The notes under the pieces are model-generated. The model saw only the letters and a list, made by a program, of their open reading frames with translations. It did no database searches and was not told the origin of the DNA. A program made the translations under genes and the position numbers. From contig DASQMX010000031.1 in NCBI GenBank assembly GCA_035645275.1, positions 496,001 through 560,000 on the forward strand: a stretch of DNA of 64,000 nt, in the 5' to 3' direction. Below are positions 51,084-60,572 of the stretch, piece after piece (within the stretch, counting starts at the first letter, position 1; each line of letters opens with the position of its first letter). Source of the DNA: Paranoxybacillus sp035645275. GTDB taxonomy: Bacteria; Bacillota; Bacilli; Bacillales; Anoxybacillaceae.

Positions 51084-51266
51084 ATGATGAACTTTACAGT
51101 TATTAACCGTGAGCTTCAAGTAGGAGACGTTCACATTATTGCGGTTACAAGTTCAGCCGTGTTTTTAATCGGTGATGCGGATATTATCAATGTGGCATCC
51201 GCCTTTGATACGCCACCTGAAGCATTAATTATCGGTCCGTTTGTACCTTTAACTCCGCGGGGTTAA
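51084..51266 (+). CDS. gerPD: Spore germination protein GerPD
   Basis: 60 residues, MMNFTVINRELQVGDVHIIA, then VTSSAVFLIGDADIINVASA and ending GPFVPLTPRG. SAVFLIGD is the shared GerP motif. ATG 51084 follows gerPC by three bases and overlaps its GGAAGG ribosome region, so the genes are translationally linked. Confidence 0.9.
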   Translation: MMNFTVINRELQVGDVHIIAVTSSAVFLIGDADIINVASAFDTPPEALIIGPFVPLTPRG

Positions 51267-51286
51267 TATGAAAGGTTGATATTTTT

Positions 51287-51727
51287 ATGAAACGACTATC
51301 CATGGTTCAACTTGTTCATAACGAACTAACAAGCTTTAGCGCTGTTTTTCAAATTGGGGACTCTAAAGAAATTACATCCCGTGTAAAAGTTTTAGCTGTC
51401 CAGCGCCAACAAGAGCTTTTTTTCGGAAATGAAGGGGAAGTTACATTTCCTATATTCACTAATCCAATCCCTCGATTGGCAATTGATACAACTTCATTGC
51501 AAATAAATAAATTAAATGAATCTCCAGCTATTTCTGTTCGTACCATTCGCGTGTTAGCGATTGCTTTCTCTGCAGTAGTCCATATCGGCTCAACTTCCAC
51601 AATTGACACAGAAGCGAGAATCAAGCACACAAGACAATTAGCTTCAAATAGCGGTGCTGAACCAGCATTGGTAGCCCCGCAAGCCTCCATTCGTATAATA
51701 AAGGATGAATCATCATGCCTTCAGTAG
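51287..51727 (+). CDS. gerPE: Spore germination protein GerPE
   Basis: 146 residues with two GerP-type motifs: SFSAVFQIGDSKEITSRVKV near the start and AIAFSAVVHIGSTSTIDTEA in the second half, so it looks like a duplicated unit. ATG 51287 has AAAGG about 11 bases upstream. Its last 13 bases overlap the start of gerPF. Confidence 0.9.
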   Translation: MKRLSMVQLVHNELTSFSAVFQIGDSKEITSRVKVLAVQRQQELFFGNEGEVTFPIFTNPIPRLAIDTTSLQINKLNESPAISVRTIRVLAIAFSAVVHIGSTSTIDTEARIKHTRQLASNSGAEPALVAPQASIRIIKDESSCLQ

Positions 51728-51936
51728 TAGGTCCGATTAAAATTACAAGTGTCACTACCGGTGCTGTTGTTAATTTCGGAGATACACTCTATATATCCCC
51801 AAAAACAGCAACAAAAACAAATGGCGGTTCAGGGGCTTTTAATACAGGAGATTTTATTATTACCTTTAATGGTATTAACTTAACAAACGACTTTGATCCA
51901 GATGTGTCTGACAGCAATGTTACAGCCAACAATTAG
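51715..51936 (+). CDS. gerPF: Spore germination protein GerPF
   Basis: 73 residues, MPSVVGPIKITSVTTGAVVN, FGDTLYISPKTATKTNGGSG, AFNTGDFIITFNGINL, ending DSNVTANN. It overlaps gerPE by 13 bases, with AAAGGA nine bases before ATG. Last gene of the operon, followed by a terminator. Closely similar to the two extra genes upstream of gerPA, which may have arisen from it. Confidence 0.92.
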   Translation: MPSVVGPIKITSVTTGAVVNFGDTLYISPKTATKTNGGSGAFNTGDFIITFNGINLTNDFDPDVSDSNVTANN

Positions 51937-51962
51937 CAGTTTCTAGTGTTGGCTATTTTTAT
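51924..51962 (+). terminator. Terminator of the gerP operon
   Basis: AGCCAAC and GTTGGCT arms with a 17-base loop, then ATTTTTATTTTT; the left arm is within the last codons of gerPF. Confidence 0.75.
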
Positions 51963-52000
51963 TTTTGGAAGTTTATTACCAATCCGCTTTACAATAAAAT

Positions 52001-52036
52001 AGAGGGCGAATCCAAAGAAAAGGTTCGCCCCTCTTT
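52001..52036 (-). terminator. Terminator of sbcC
   Basis: AGAGGGCGAA and TTCGCCCCTCT arms, about 48 bp beyond the sbcC stop on the minus strand, followed there by TATTTTATTG. Confidence 0.65.
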
Positions 52037-52083
52037 ATAATAAAATGAAACGAAACACCTATATCGTTATCCTCAAAATCTCC

Positions 52084-55000
52084 CTACATCATCTCCAGTT
52101 TCACGCGTGTTCCCCTTCCAGAAGGTTCCGCCGGCTCAACAATTAACCGCTTCGGCAAACGTGCTCTTAATTCCTGCACATGGCTGATGACACCGATGGC
52201 AAGCTGGTTCGAATGAAGCTTTTCTAAAGCAGAAATCACCGTATCTAAAAGCTCGGCATCCAGCGTTCCAAATCCTTCATCTAAGAAGAAAAACTGCAAC
52301 GGATATTCACCGCGCAATTGAATTTGTGCAGATAATGCCAGAGCAAGGGATAAAGATGTTAAAAATGTTTCGCCTCCTGACAAAGTGGTGACAGGTCGCC
52401 TTACACCGCCGTTTGCATCATCGCGAATAATAAATCCGCCTTGGGAATCGACCTCGATCGCATAACGTTGCCGTGTTAATGAACCTAATCGCTCCGATGC
52501 CATTTGTGTTACTTGAACGAGTTGTTCTTCAGCAATAAACTCAACAAAACTATTTCCTTTTAAAATATTTTGTAATTGCGTATATCTAGAAACAAGCAAT
52601 GATAGCTTTTCCCGCTTTTTTTCTAGTTCGTTAAAGCGCTCATGTTTTTTCAGCAACTCTTCCACTATTTTTTGCGCTGCGCCAACTTTCTGAATCGCTT
52701 CATTTACACTTTCTCTCATTTCTTGTCGCAGCGCTTGAATCTGCTCCCATTCTTCTTCTGTCACTGTATGGCCAGCCATCGCTTTAGCGACTCGCTCTAA
52801 TTCCATTTGCAGCTTTTTCACACTGTTCCAATATTGCTCTATCTTTTCTTTTAGCTGCTCCCATTCTTGTCGTGACAAAAAGGCTTGTCTTACTTCCGCT
52901 TCACTTTCAAAAGAGGTTTGTCCTAAATACAACTTCCACTTACTCTCTGCTTCTTCATATCGGCGTCGCCCTTCCTCAAGCGCCTGCCATGCTGCTTTCA
53001 TTTCACTTTCTAACGTTTGGTATATTTGTTGCGAATTTTGCCATGCCTCATACGCTTTTTCTTCTTGCTCTTTTAACAACATCATTTCTCTTTCAACATG
53101 TGCAAGCAATCGCTCAACCTGTTCATCGCCAACTTGTCCTTTTATTTTCGCTTCATACTCACGGAGCAATTCCTGTTTTGTTTCAAGCAATGAAACAAAT
53201 TGTATTTTCTCTTTCTCTAGCATTTGCTTTTCTTCTCTTAGTTGCTCCCATTCTCTTCTTTTTTCTTCTAAAAATTGAACGCTTCGTTCAATGCGCTGCT
53301 GCAACTGTTGTAAAGCTGTCTCGTTTTGGCGTATTTGTTCACGAAGTTGTTCCATTGTATCAAAATCAAAATCTTTATATTGTTCATGCCATTTTTCTTT
53401 CAATGACTGATAATGTTTCTGACGTTGTTCATATTGCTTTTTTAATTCTTCGATATCCGCTTGCAGCATGTTGATTTGCTTTTCCAACTCAAGACGTTCA
53501 TTTCCAAGCTGACGCAACCGCTGCAATGCTTGTTGCACTTCTTCTCTTCTTTGTAAATAGTCTTGTTGTAAAGCCTTTATTTCTACTTCAAGATGCTGAA
53601 TCGTTTCATTTTCATCAACGATCATTTTATTTATGTCTATTGGTTGTAACTGTAATTCATTAGAAGTTTCTTCTATTACCGTTTGCGCAAGCTGTTCAAG
53701 CTGAATTTTTAATGTGTATAACAACTGCAATCCGCTTTGTCCCTGCTTGATGAACCGCTCAAGATGCTTAATGATTTCCTCACTGTTCGTCTCCTCTTCC
53801 ATATGTTTGTACGGATGAGGATGCTCCAGCGAACCACAAACAGGACACGCTTCCCCTTGACGCAGCTGTTGTGCAAGAAGAAAAGCAAGTTGTCTCGTTT
53901 TTTCCTTTTCCTGTTTCACACGAGCTTCTTCCAGTTCTTTTTCTTTTTTATAAATCAGCTTTGTAAGTTGTAATTCCCGCTCACAAACATGGTGATAGTT
54001 TTTTTCGATTCGCGAAAAGATGTTTTTGATTTTTTCTTTTATGCTTAATGCTTGTGCTTCTTGCCTTGCCTTTGCTTCATGTGCCTGTTGCAGTGCTTCT
54101 TGTTTTCTTAACAACCCCATTTTGCTTTCTTGCACCGTTTGATAAATCGACATTAACTGCTGTTTGTCTTCATAAGCACGGTATACTTTTTCTTTTTCCT
54201 CAACAGATACATGATATTGTTGCAGTTCTGACTTTAACATTTGCTGCTTCTCACTGCCGCGTTGATAGAGCTGTTCAACTTCATTTAATTTTCTATTTTT
54301 TTCTTTCTCTCTTTGCTCAATCAACTTTAGTTGTTGCTGAAAAGATGCCACCTGTGCTTCAATCTTTTTCATTTCTGCAAGCATCTGCTTCACTTGCTCT
54401 AACTGTTCTTTTTTTGTTAATAGCTGCGGCTCTTTTTCTGTTTTCTCTCGGCGCACCCGCTCATAATGTTGCAGCGATTGATCATAATGTTCTTTTGCTT
54501 CCGCTGCACGACGCTGCAAGTTTTCCAATTTTCCTTGCCACGTAGCAACTGCATTCTTTGCCGCTTCGTATTGTTCAAGATATGGACGGAGCCGCTCGGC
54601 TTGTTCCGCCTGTTCCTTCTTCATCTCTAACAAGCGGATCGTTTCTTCTTCTTTTTGCAATTTCATTAGTTCCGTTTCTATCGCTTTCTTTTCATTCTGC
54701 CAAGTCCATAATTGCTTTTTCTTTTCGTATTCTTCTTCCGTTTGTTTCAATTCCGCTTGCCGCTTTTGTAAAAGGGTTTCACAATCACGCAATTCCTTTT
54801 CCGCCCGTTCAATCGCTTCTTTAGAAGCATCTCCCAGACCGCTTTGTTCTGCCATAATTTCGTTTAATTGTGACGATGCTTCCCCTAGTCGCTGTTTTAA
54901 CTTTTTGTTCAGCTTGTCGCCATACTGTTCAAGGTGAAAAAGCCGCTGTAGCATTTGCCGCCGCTCGACTCCTTTTAATGATAAAAATTCGGCAAACTTT

Positions 55001-55458
55001 CCTTGCGGCAACACAACGGCACGCGTGAAATCTTTCATTTCTAATCCTAGCAATTGTTCAATTTGTTTATTGACTTCATTCGCTTTATCTGCAAGAACGA
55101 TCGATTCTTTACCAATTTCGATTAAACGGCTGGATGTGCTCTTAATGCGCCATTCATCACTCCGTTTAAAGCTGCGTTCAACCGTATACCGCTTCTTTCC
55201 TTGTGCATTCTCTAACTCAAAGGTAAACGATATCGATAATTGATCTTCAGCGTGATTAATAATTCCATGAGTATTATTTGTCGCTCGTTCCACGCTGCCG
55301 AACAATGCCAATGTCATCGCATCCAAAATCGATGATTTGCCGCTGCCTGTCGGTCCAAAAATGCCAAATACTCCGCCAGCGCATAGTGTCTCAAAATCGA
55401 TCACTTGTTTTTCACGAAAGCTATGTAATCCTGAAATGGTCAAGGAAATTGGCTTCAT
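52084..55458 (-). CDS. sbcC: Exonuclease subunit SbcC
   Basis: SMC-like ATPase which with SbcD forms the SbcCD (Mre11-Rad50-type) nuclease that opens hairpins and cleans DNA ends. 1124 residues: Walker A GPTGSGKSSILDA near residue 36, two very long Glu/Gln/Lys-rich coiled coils on either side of the zinc hook CPVCG near residue 539, and the C-terminal signature LSGGETFLTSLSLALAL with Walker B FFLDEGFGTLD. The ATG overlaps the sbcD stop (ATGA), so translation is coupled. B. subtilis yirY is the same gene. Confidence 0.95.
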   Translation of the reverse strand: MKPISLTISGLHSFREKQVIDFETLCAGGVFGIFGPTGSGKSSILDAMTLALFGSVERATNNTHGIINHAEDQLSISFTFELENAQGKKRYTVERSFKRSDEWRIKSTSSRLIEIGKESIVLADKANEVNKQIEQLLGLEMKDFTRAVVLPQGKFAEFLSLKGVERRQMLQRLFHLEQYGDKLNKKLKQRLGEASSQLNEIMAEQSGLGDASKEAIERAEKELRDCETLLQKRQAELKQTEEEYEKKKQLWTWQNEKKAIETELMKLQKEEETIRLLEMKKEQAEQAERLRPYLEQYEAAKNAVATWQGKLENLQRRAAEAKEHYDQSLQHYERVRREKTEKEPQLLTKKEQLEQVKQMLAEMKKIEAQVASFQQQLKLIEQREKEKNRKLNEVEQLYQRGSEKQQMLKSELQQYHVSVEEKEKVYRAYEDKQQLMSIYQTVQESKMGLLRKQEALQQAHEAKARQEAQALSIKEKIKNIFSRIEKNYHHVCERELQLTKLIYKKEKELEEARVKQEKEKTRQLAFLLAQQLRQGEACPVCGSLEHPHPYKHMEEETNSEEIIKHLERFIKQGQSGLQLLYTLKIQLEQLAQTVIEETSNELQLQPIDINKMIVDENETIQHLEVEIKALQQDYLQRREEVQQALQRLRQLGNERLELEKQINMLQADIEELKKQYEQRQKHYQSLKEKWHEQYKDFDFDTMEQLREQIRQNETALQQLQQRIERSVQFLEEKRREWEQLREEKQMLEKEKIQFVSLLETKQELLREYEAKIKGQVGDEQVERLLAHVEREMMLLKEQEEKAYEAWQNSQQIYQTLESEMKAAWQALEEGRRRYEEAESKWKLYLGQTSFESEAEVRQAFLSRQEWEQLKEKIEQYWNSVKKLQMELERVAKAMAGHTVTEEEWEQIQALRQEMRESVNEAIQKVGAAQKIVEELLKKHERFNELEKKREKLSLLVSRYTQLQNILKGNSFVEFIAEEQLVQVTQMASERLGSLTRQRYAIEVDSQGGFIIRDDANGGVRRPVTTLSGGETFLTSLSLALALSAQIQLRGEYPLQFFFLDEGFGTLDAELLDTVISALEKLHSNQLAIGVISHVQELRARLPKRLIVEPAEPSGRGTRVKLEMM

Positions 55459-56636
55459 AGTCCACTTTCCTCCTCATTTTCGTCCTCAGCAATTAACTCA
55501 AGAAATAGTTGAACAAGCTCCGGTTCTGCTTCGGCGCCTCCTGTCTGTTTCTCATAAAAGCGTTTAAACATTTCTTCAATCGGAACATGTTCTCGTTTCA
55601 ATTGTGCCGCACGTTTTTCCTGCTCAGGGAATACAGGACGAATATGAATGAACCCTGGATGAAGTTTGCGCAGTCGCTGAATCTCCTCCATCGACAATGT
55701 AGAATTCACATAAATTTCAAGATCAATCCAAGCATTCTTGTCTCTTCCTTCATCAATCCATGTATAAACTTGCGCAATTCCTTCCGTTGCTTTCCATTTG
55801 ACTAGGGGCTTCCCGCTTGAAAGTGGAATTTCCGATACAAGCGCTTCTGTTCCCGGCTTTACGTCGACAATCGTTACCGATTTTGCATATCCCGCTTCAG
55901 AAAAACTGTAAGCAAGAGGCGAACCGGAATAACGGGCGAGTGTATGTGCACGTTTTATATTTTGCGGCCTATGCAAATGCCCTAGTGCCACATATTGCGC
56001 TGCTTTCGGCAAACTTGTTGCCGCAACCGTGTAAGCCCCTCCTACTTCAATCGGCCGTTCCGAATCTGAAGTGCTTCCTCCAGCCACATAAATATGGCTC
56101 ATCGCAATATTCACAGTATCTGGCGAAAACATCGCGCTCATTGTTTCAAACAGTCCACGAATTCGCTCATCATATTTATCACGTAACAGCAATTCTTCAT
56201 TGCTCTCTGATAATAGCTCCGCTAAGCGTGACTCTGACGGATATGGCAAAGCTGCTAACATAAGCGTTTCATTCTGTGTTGGCACATCGATTCTCTGTAC
56301 GGCTGCAGTCGGCAATCCAAGAAGAATAATTCCATAATCTTGAACGAGGTTTCTAGCAGCAGAAATTCGATCTGGATGATCATGATTGCCAGCAATGACG
56401 ACAACAGGTCTCTTTCCTTTATCGGAAAGCCGAGCCAAACTTTCATAAAACAGCTGTTCTGCCGCTGCGGGCGGGTTGACTGAATCAAACGCATCTCCTG
56501 CCATTAGCACTACATCGACTTCTTCCTTTTCAACGATCTCCACTAATTCATCAATAAACTGTTCTTGCTCTGGCAATCGGTTTCTTCCTTCAAGTGTTCT
56601 CCCTAAATGCCAATCCGCCGTATGTAATATACGCAA
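55455..56636 (-). CDS. sbcD: Exonuclease subunit SbcD
   Basis: Mre11-type metallophosphoesterase nuclease subunit, 393 residues. Metal-binding motifs: MRILHTADWHLGRTLEGRNR, VLMAGDAFDSVNP, VVIAGNHDHPDRI and YVALGHLHRPQN. TTG 56636 with AAAGGAG nine bases upstream starts the protein. It lies between addA and sbcC on the minus strand. Repeat copy 5 separates it from addA, so it may have its own promoter or depend on read-through. Confidence 0.95.
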   Translation of the reverse strand: MRILHTADWHLGRTLEGRNRLPEQEQFIDELVEIVEKEEVDVVLMAGDAFDSVNPPAAAEQLFYESLARLSDKGKRPVVVIAGNHDHPDRISAARNLVQDYGIILLGLPTAAVQRIDVPTQNETLMLAALPYPSESRLAELLSESNEELLLRDKYDERIRGLFETMSAMFSPDTVNIAMSHIYVAGGSTSDSERPIEVGGAYTVAATSLPKAAQYVALGHLHRPQNIKRAHTLARYSGSPLAYSFSEAGYAKSVTIVDVKPGTEALVSEIPLSSGKPLVKWKATEGIAQVYTWIDEGRDKNAWIDLEIYVNSTLSMEEIQRLRKLHPGFIHIRPVFPEQEKRAAQLKREHVPIEEMFKRFYEKQTGGAEAEPELVQLFLELIAEDENEEESGL

Positions 56637-56693
56637 GCCACTCGACTCCTTTCTAGTTTACGAATTTACTAGAATTAAATCTTACAAATAAAT

Positions 56694-56817
56694 GTAGAGG
56701 CTGACCCAAAAACAAAGTGTCAGACCCCACAACACAATATATAGGACATAATATTAGATAAATAGACGATATATTGTGAATGCACGTGAGATCAGACACT
56801 TATGAGTCATCCCCTAC
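56694..56817. repeat. Palindromic intergenic repeat, copy 5 (long form)
   Basis: Arms GTAGAGGCTGACCCA and TATGAGTCATCCCCTAC. Inside are GTGTCAGACCCCACAACAC, AATATATAGGACATAATAT, a mirrored GATATATTGTGAATGCACG and TGAGATCAGACACTTATG. It aligns along its whole length with copy 1. The right arm contains the TAG stop codon of addA. Confidence 0.87.
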
Positions 56818-59800
56818 ATGGACAGTAAATAAGAACCGTCAAATAAATAAAGATAACATTCTTTCACTTCTTTTTTCCAAATTTGCTCGATCGCCCGGCG
56901 ATACAAATCCACTTGCGTGCGGTAACGTTTTTCCAATACCGCTTTTGCTTGGTCTAATCCGCCTGGAAAACGGTTTGTAATAGCGTCCGTTTTAAAGTCA
57001 ATCAACACAAGACCAGCTTCATCTTCAAATAGGCAGTCGACAACCCCTTGGATGAGAACATTTTCTCGTTCCGCTTTACCTTCAAGACCATATACTTCAC
57101 TCGCTGCTAACGATAAGCTGAACGGAATTTCGCGATAAATATGTTTCGCTTTTAAAAGGCGTTTGCCGATATCGGTGGCAAAGAAAGCAACAACACTACG
57201 AACATCGACCGCTTCTGCCTGCTCGTAAGTAAGCAGCTCCTCGTTAACCATTTTTGCTATTTGCTCACGAACTGTTTCCTCTGTAATCGGTTTTGTTAAC
57301 TCTACATGCTGCATCACCATGTGCATAGCTGTTCCCTTTTCCGCTGCTGTTAATTTCTTTTCTTGCATAAATAACGGCCGTTTCGCAATCGGAGAAGAGA
57401 ACGGACGAAGCAACGCATAATCCTCATTTTCTCCAAAAATTTCCCGTTGTCGTTTTAATTCGGAAACACTCTGCTTCGCTCGCAACATAGTCAGTAATTG
57501 ATCGTTATAATCCCATGTCAAATGGTGATAAATTTTTTCTTTGTATTCGCTTGACTGAGAAATTGGCTGCATTTTTTCAAGCGCTTTGATGATTTGGGCA
57601 TTTTGCTGCTGTTTTATTTCATCCATTTGTTGCAATGTTTTCGCTTCTATAATTTCTATATTCCATTTGGAAGGATGATTCGCAATCTCTTCTAAACTTG
57701 TAAACACACCATCTCCGTGTAACTTTGAACTATCTCGATGGCGAATTAAAGCAGGGCCGATCCAATCTAAGTAACAATTTGCCGAAGCGCGAACCGCATC
57801 AGGCAGCAGCCAATCCGTGTGCGTTAAATGGTTTTTCCAATTTTCAATTTCCTTTCCTGCGTCTTTTACCGTACCAATTAAATATAACTTTTCTTTTGCC
57901 CGTGTTAACGCTACGTAAAGAACGCGCATTTCTTCAGCGAGTAAATCAAAACGCAGCTTTCGTTTCATCGCTAACTGTGGAAGCGTCGGATAGCTAATCC
58001 GCAATTTTGCATCAACAAATCGCGTCGCAAACCCTAGTTCTTTATCTAACAAATAACTTCGATTAATATCCTTCATATTGAACCTGCGTGCCAGACCGGC
58101 AACAAACACAACAGGAAACTCAAGCCCTTTACTGCTATGAATAGTCATAAGGCGAACAACGTCCTCTTGCTCACCTAAAGCGCGTGCTGCACCTAAATCG
58201 TCACCGCGGTTTTGCATTCGCTCAATAAAGCGTAAAAACCGGAATAACCCGCGGAAAGAGGTCGCTTCATATTGTCGGGCCCGATCGTATAATGCCCGCA
58301 AATTGGCTTGCCGTTGCTTTCCACCCGGCATTCCGCCGACAAAATCATAAAAATGCGTTTCCCTGTATAGCTGCCAAATTAAATCAGCTAAAGAACCTTG
58401 CCGCGCTTTTGTCCGCCACTGTTGCAGCTGCTTATAAAATTTGTGCAATCGGTGCTGCAGCTGTTGTTCTTGGGTATCTGTTGTCACCTTATTTAAAAAG
58501 GAAATGAGCGCTTCATAATATGTTCCTTTTCTATCGTGAATGCGAATCATCGCCAATTCATTTTCATCTAAGCCAACAATCGGTGAGCGCAGCACAGCAG
58601 CGAGCGGAATATCTTGATACGGGTTATCAATAACTTTTAAAAGCGACAACATAATCGATACTTCTGTTGCCTCAAAATATCCCGATGACAAATCCGCATA
58701 AACAGGAATGCCTTGCTGACGAAATTCCTCAATAATTTGCGGTGCCCATGGCATGGAACGCAATAAAATGACAATATCGCGGTACATCACCCGGCGGCTG
58801 CGCTTCAACTTGCGGTCATAAACCTCAAACGGCTCAGAGATTAATTGTTTAATTTTCTGCGCCATTAACCGCGCCTCAAGCTGTACGGTTTCTAATTCGA
58901 TTAAATCGAAATTGGACTCATCCACTTCCGCTTGAATTTCTTTCTCTGCATCGGCACGATTAATCATCAAAAATTCGACTGCAGCATTTCCGTTTTCCGG
59001 ATAATCATTCGCACCAAATTTTAATTCAGCATCTTCGTCATAAGCGATTTCTCCGACTGTTTCTCCCATGATTTGTTTAAAAATAAAGTTCGTTCCGTCA
59101 AGCACTTCCGTACGGCTGCGGAAATTACGCGATAAATCGATTTTTAATCCCGTTTGCCTGCCATCAGGCGTAAACCGCTTATATTTGCTTAAAAATAAGA
59201 ACGGTTCGGCAAGCCGGAAACGGTAGATGGACTGCTTTACATCCCCTACCATGAACAAATTTCCTGTCTGTTCATGCTCTTTTGTAACAAGTTGTAAAAT
59301 CGACTCTTGCACCATATTCACATCTTGATACTCGTCGACAAGCACCTCGACAAATTGAGCGCGGTAATCAAGAGCAGCATCGGAAGGAATCAGCTTGTCC
59401 AATGTCGAATCAGGATGGCGCAAAATTTGTAAGCAATAATGCTCTAAATCAGAAAAGTCGACTAATCCTTTTTCAAGCTTTGCCTGACGGAAACGTTCCG
59501 CAAACTCTTTGACAAGCTGAACAATAACCTCAACAATCGGCTTCATTTCCTTCATGTGACGCAGCCAAGTTTGTGGCCGGAACGAAAATAATTCGTCGCG
59601 TATCCCCTCGAGCTTTTTCTTCGCTGTCTCTCGCAAAGAACTTGCTTTATCAAGCAATTCTTTTTTATATTCATCGCCGCGGCACATTTTTGCTCTTGAA
59701 AAAGAAAATGCATGCATTTGTTCATACAGCTCTTGCCATGAACGCTTTTTTGCCTCTATTAATCTTTCGACAATCTCTAAATCATCGCGAAAATTTTCAG

Positions 59801-60572
59801 CACGCGGCAAAGGACCGCCTGGAAGATAGGCAATTTCTAATGCTTTTGCTAATAAATCTTTGACCGCATCGAGCTCCATGTCCAAATAGCGGCTAAGATA
59901 AGCGATATAAGGCAATTGTTCAACCGTTGTATCTTCACTGATGTCATACATGTTTACTAACTGATCCAGCCAAGCCGACGGATAAGGATGCGAGCGGGAA
60001 AACTCATAAAGTTCAAGAATTAACTGTTGTAAATCTTCATCGGTCCGATCTGTGGTGTAACGCTCAACAACATTTAAAAATGCTTCATTTCCCTCTTTCC
60101 CGTACTGCTCCTCAAACAATTCCTCCATTACTTCTTCTTTCAGCAAAGCTGTTTCTGTTTCATCAGCAATGCGAAACACAGGATCGATATCAATTAAATA
60201 ATAGTACTTTCGTATAACATCTAGACAAAAAGAGTGAATCGTTGAAATGGATGCGCGATTTAATAAACTTAACTGTCGCCGTAAATGAAGTGAACTTGGA
60301 TGTTTTTCAAGCGCCTTTTCAATTGCCTCACCGATGCGCGTTTTCATTTCCGCTGCAGAAGCGTTCGTAAATGTCACAACAAGCAAGCGATCGACATCTA
60401 CGGGATCGTCTTTGGCAACGATTTTTTCAATAATGCGCTCGACTAATACGGCTGTTTTTCCCGAACCGGCAGCGGCAGCGACCAGAATATCCTGCCCATC
60501 AGCAACAATCGCCTTCCATTGTTCGTCAGTCCAATGGCTTTCAGTTGGTTTTGAACGAAGCAAGTTATTCAC
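56814..60572 (-). CDS. addA: ATP-dependent helicase/nuclease subunit AddA
   Basis: Helicase-nuclease subunit of AddAB, which resects double-strand breaks for recombination. 1252 residues. Helicase motifs: AAAAGSGKTAVLVERI near residue 33, VLVDEYQDVNMVQ, MVGDVKQSIYRFRLAEP, MTIHSSKGLEFPVVFVAGL and VLYVALTRAKEKLY. The C-terminal nuclease domain holds VDCLFEDEAGLVLIDFKTD near 1185, with QVDLYRRAIE. GTG 60572 has GGGGG eight bases upstream and overlaps the end of addB by 8 bases. Its stop codon lies in repeat copy 5. Confidence 0.95.
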   Translation of the reverse strand: MNNLLRSKPTESHWTDEQWKAIVADGQDILVAAAAGSGKTAVLVERIIEKIVAKDDPVDVDRLLVVTFTNASAAEMKTRIGEAIEKALEKHPSSLHLRRQLSLLNRASISTIHSFCLDVIRKYYYLIDIDPVFRIADETETALLKEEVMEELFEEQYGKEGNEAFLNVVERYTTDRTDEDLQQLILELYEFSRSHPYPSAWLDQLVNMYDISEDTTVEQLPYIAYLSRYLDMELDAVKDLLAKALEIAYLPGGPLPRAENFRDDLEIVERLIEAKKRSWQELYEQMHAFSFSRAKMCRGDEYKKELLDKASSLRETAKKKLEGIRDELFSFRPQTWLRHMKEMKPIVEVIVQLVKEFAERFRQAKLEKGLVDFSDLEHYCLQILRHPDSTLDKLIPSDAALDYRAQFVEVLVDEYQDVNMVQESILQLVTKEHEQTGNLFMVGDVKQSIYRFRLAEPFLFLSKYKRFTPDGRQTGLKIDLSRNFRSRTEVLDGTNFIFKQIMGETVGEIAYDEDAELKFGANDYPENGNAAVEFLMINRADAEKEIQAEVDESNFDLIELETVQLEARLMAQKIKQLISEPFEVYDRKLKRSRRVMYRDIVILLRSMPWAPQIIEEFRQQGIPVYADLSSGYFEATEVSIMLSLLKVIDNPYQDIPLAAVLRSPIVGLDENELAMIRIHDRKGTYYEALISFLNKVTTDTQEQQLQHRLHKFYKQLQQWRTKARQGSLADLIWQLYRETHFYDFVGGMPGGKQRQANLRALYDRARQYEATSFRGLFRFLRFIERMQNRGDDLGAARALGEQEDVVRLMTIHSSKGLEFPVVFVAGLARRFNMKDINRSYLLDKELGFATRFVDAKLRISYPTLPQLAMKRKLRFDLLAEEMRVLYVALTRAKEKLYLIGTVKDAGKEIENWKNHLTHTDWLLPDAVRASANCYLDWIGPALIRHRDSSKLHGDGVFTSLEEIANHPSKWNIEIIEAKTLQQMDEIKQQQNAQIIKALEKMQPISQSSEYKEKIYHHLTWDYNDQLLTMLRAKQSVSELKRQREIFGENEDYALLRPFSSPIAKRPLFMQEKKLTAAEKGTAMHMVMQHVELTKPITEETVREQIAKMVNEELLTYEQAEAVDVRSVVAFFATDIGKRLLKAKHIYREIPFSLSLAASEVYGLEGKAERENVLIQGVVDCLFEDEAGLVLIDFKTDAITNRFPGGLDQAKAVLEKRYRTQVDLYRRAIEQIWKKEVKECYLYLFDGSYLLSM

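Noticed and set aside
52872..54824. Several long plus frames antisense to sbcC
   Set aside because: They arise from the Glu/Gln/Lys-rich coiled-coil codons of sbcC; products are Leu/Phe-rich low-complexity strings without starts or ribosome sites.
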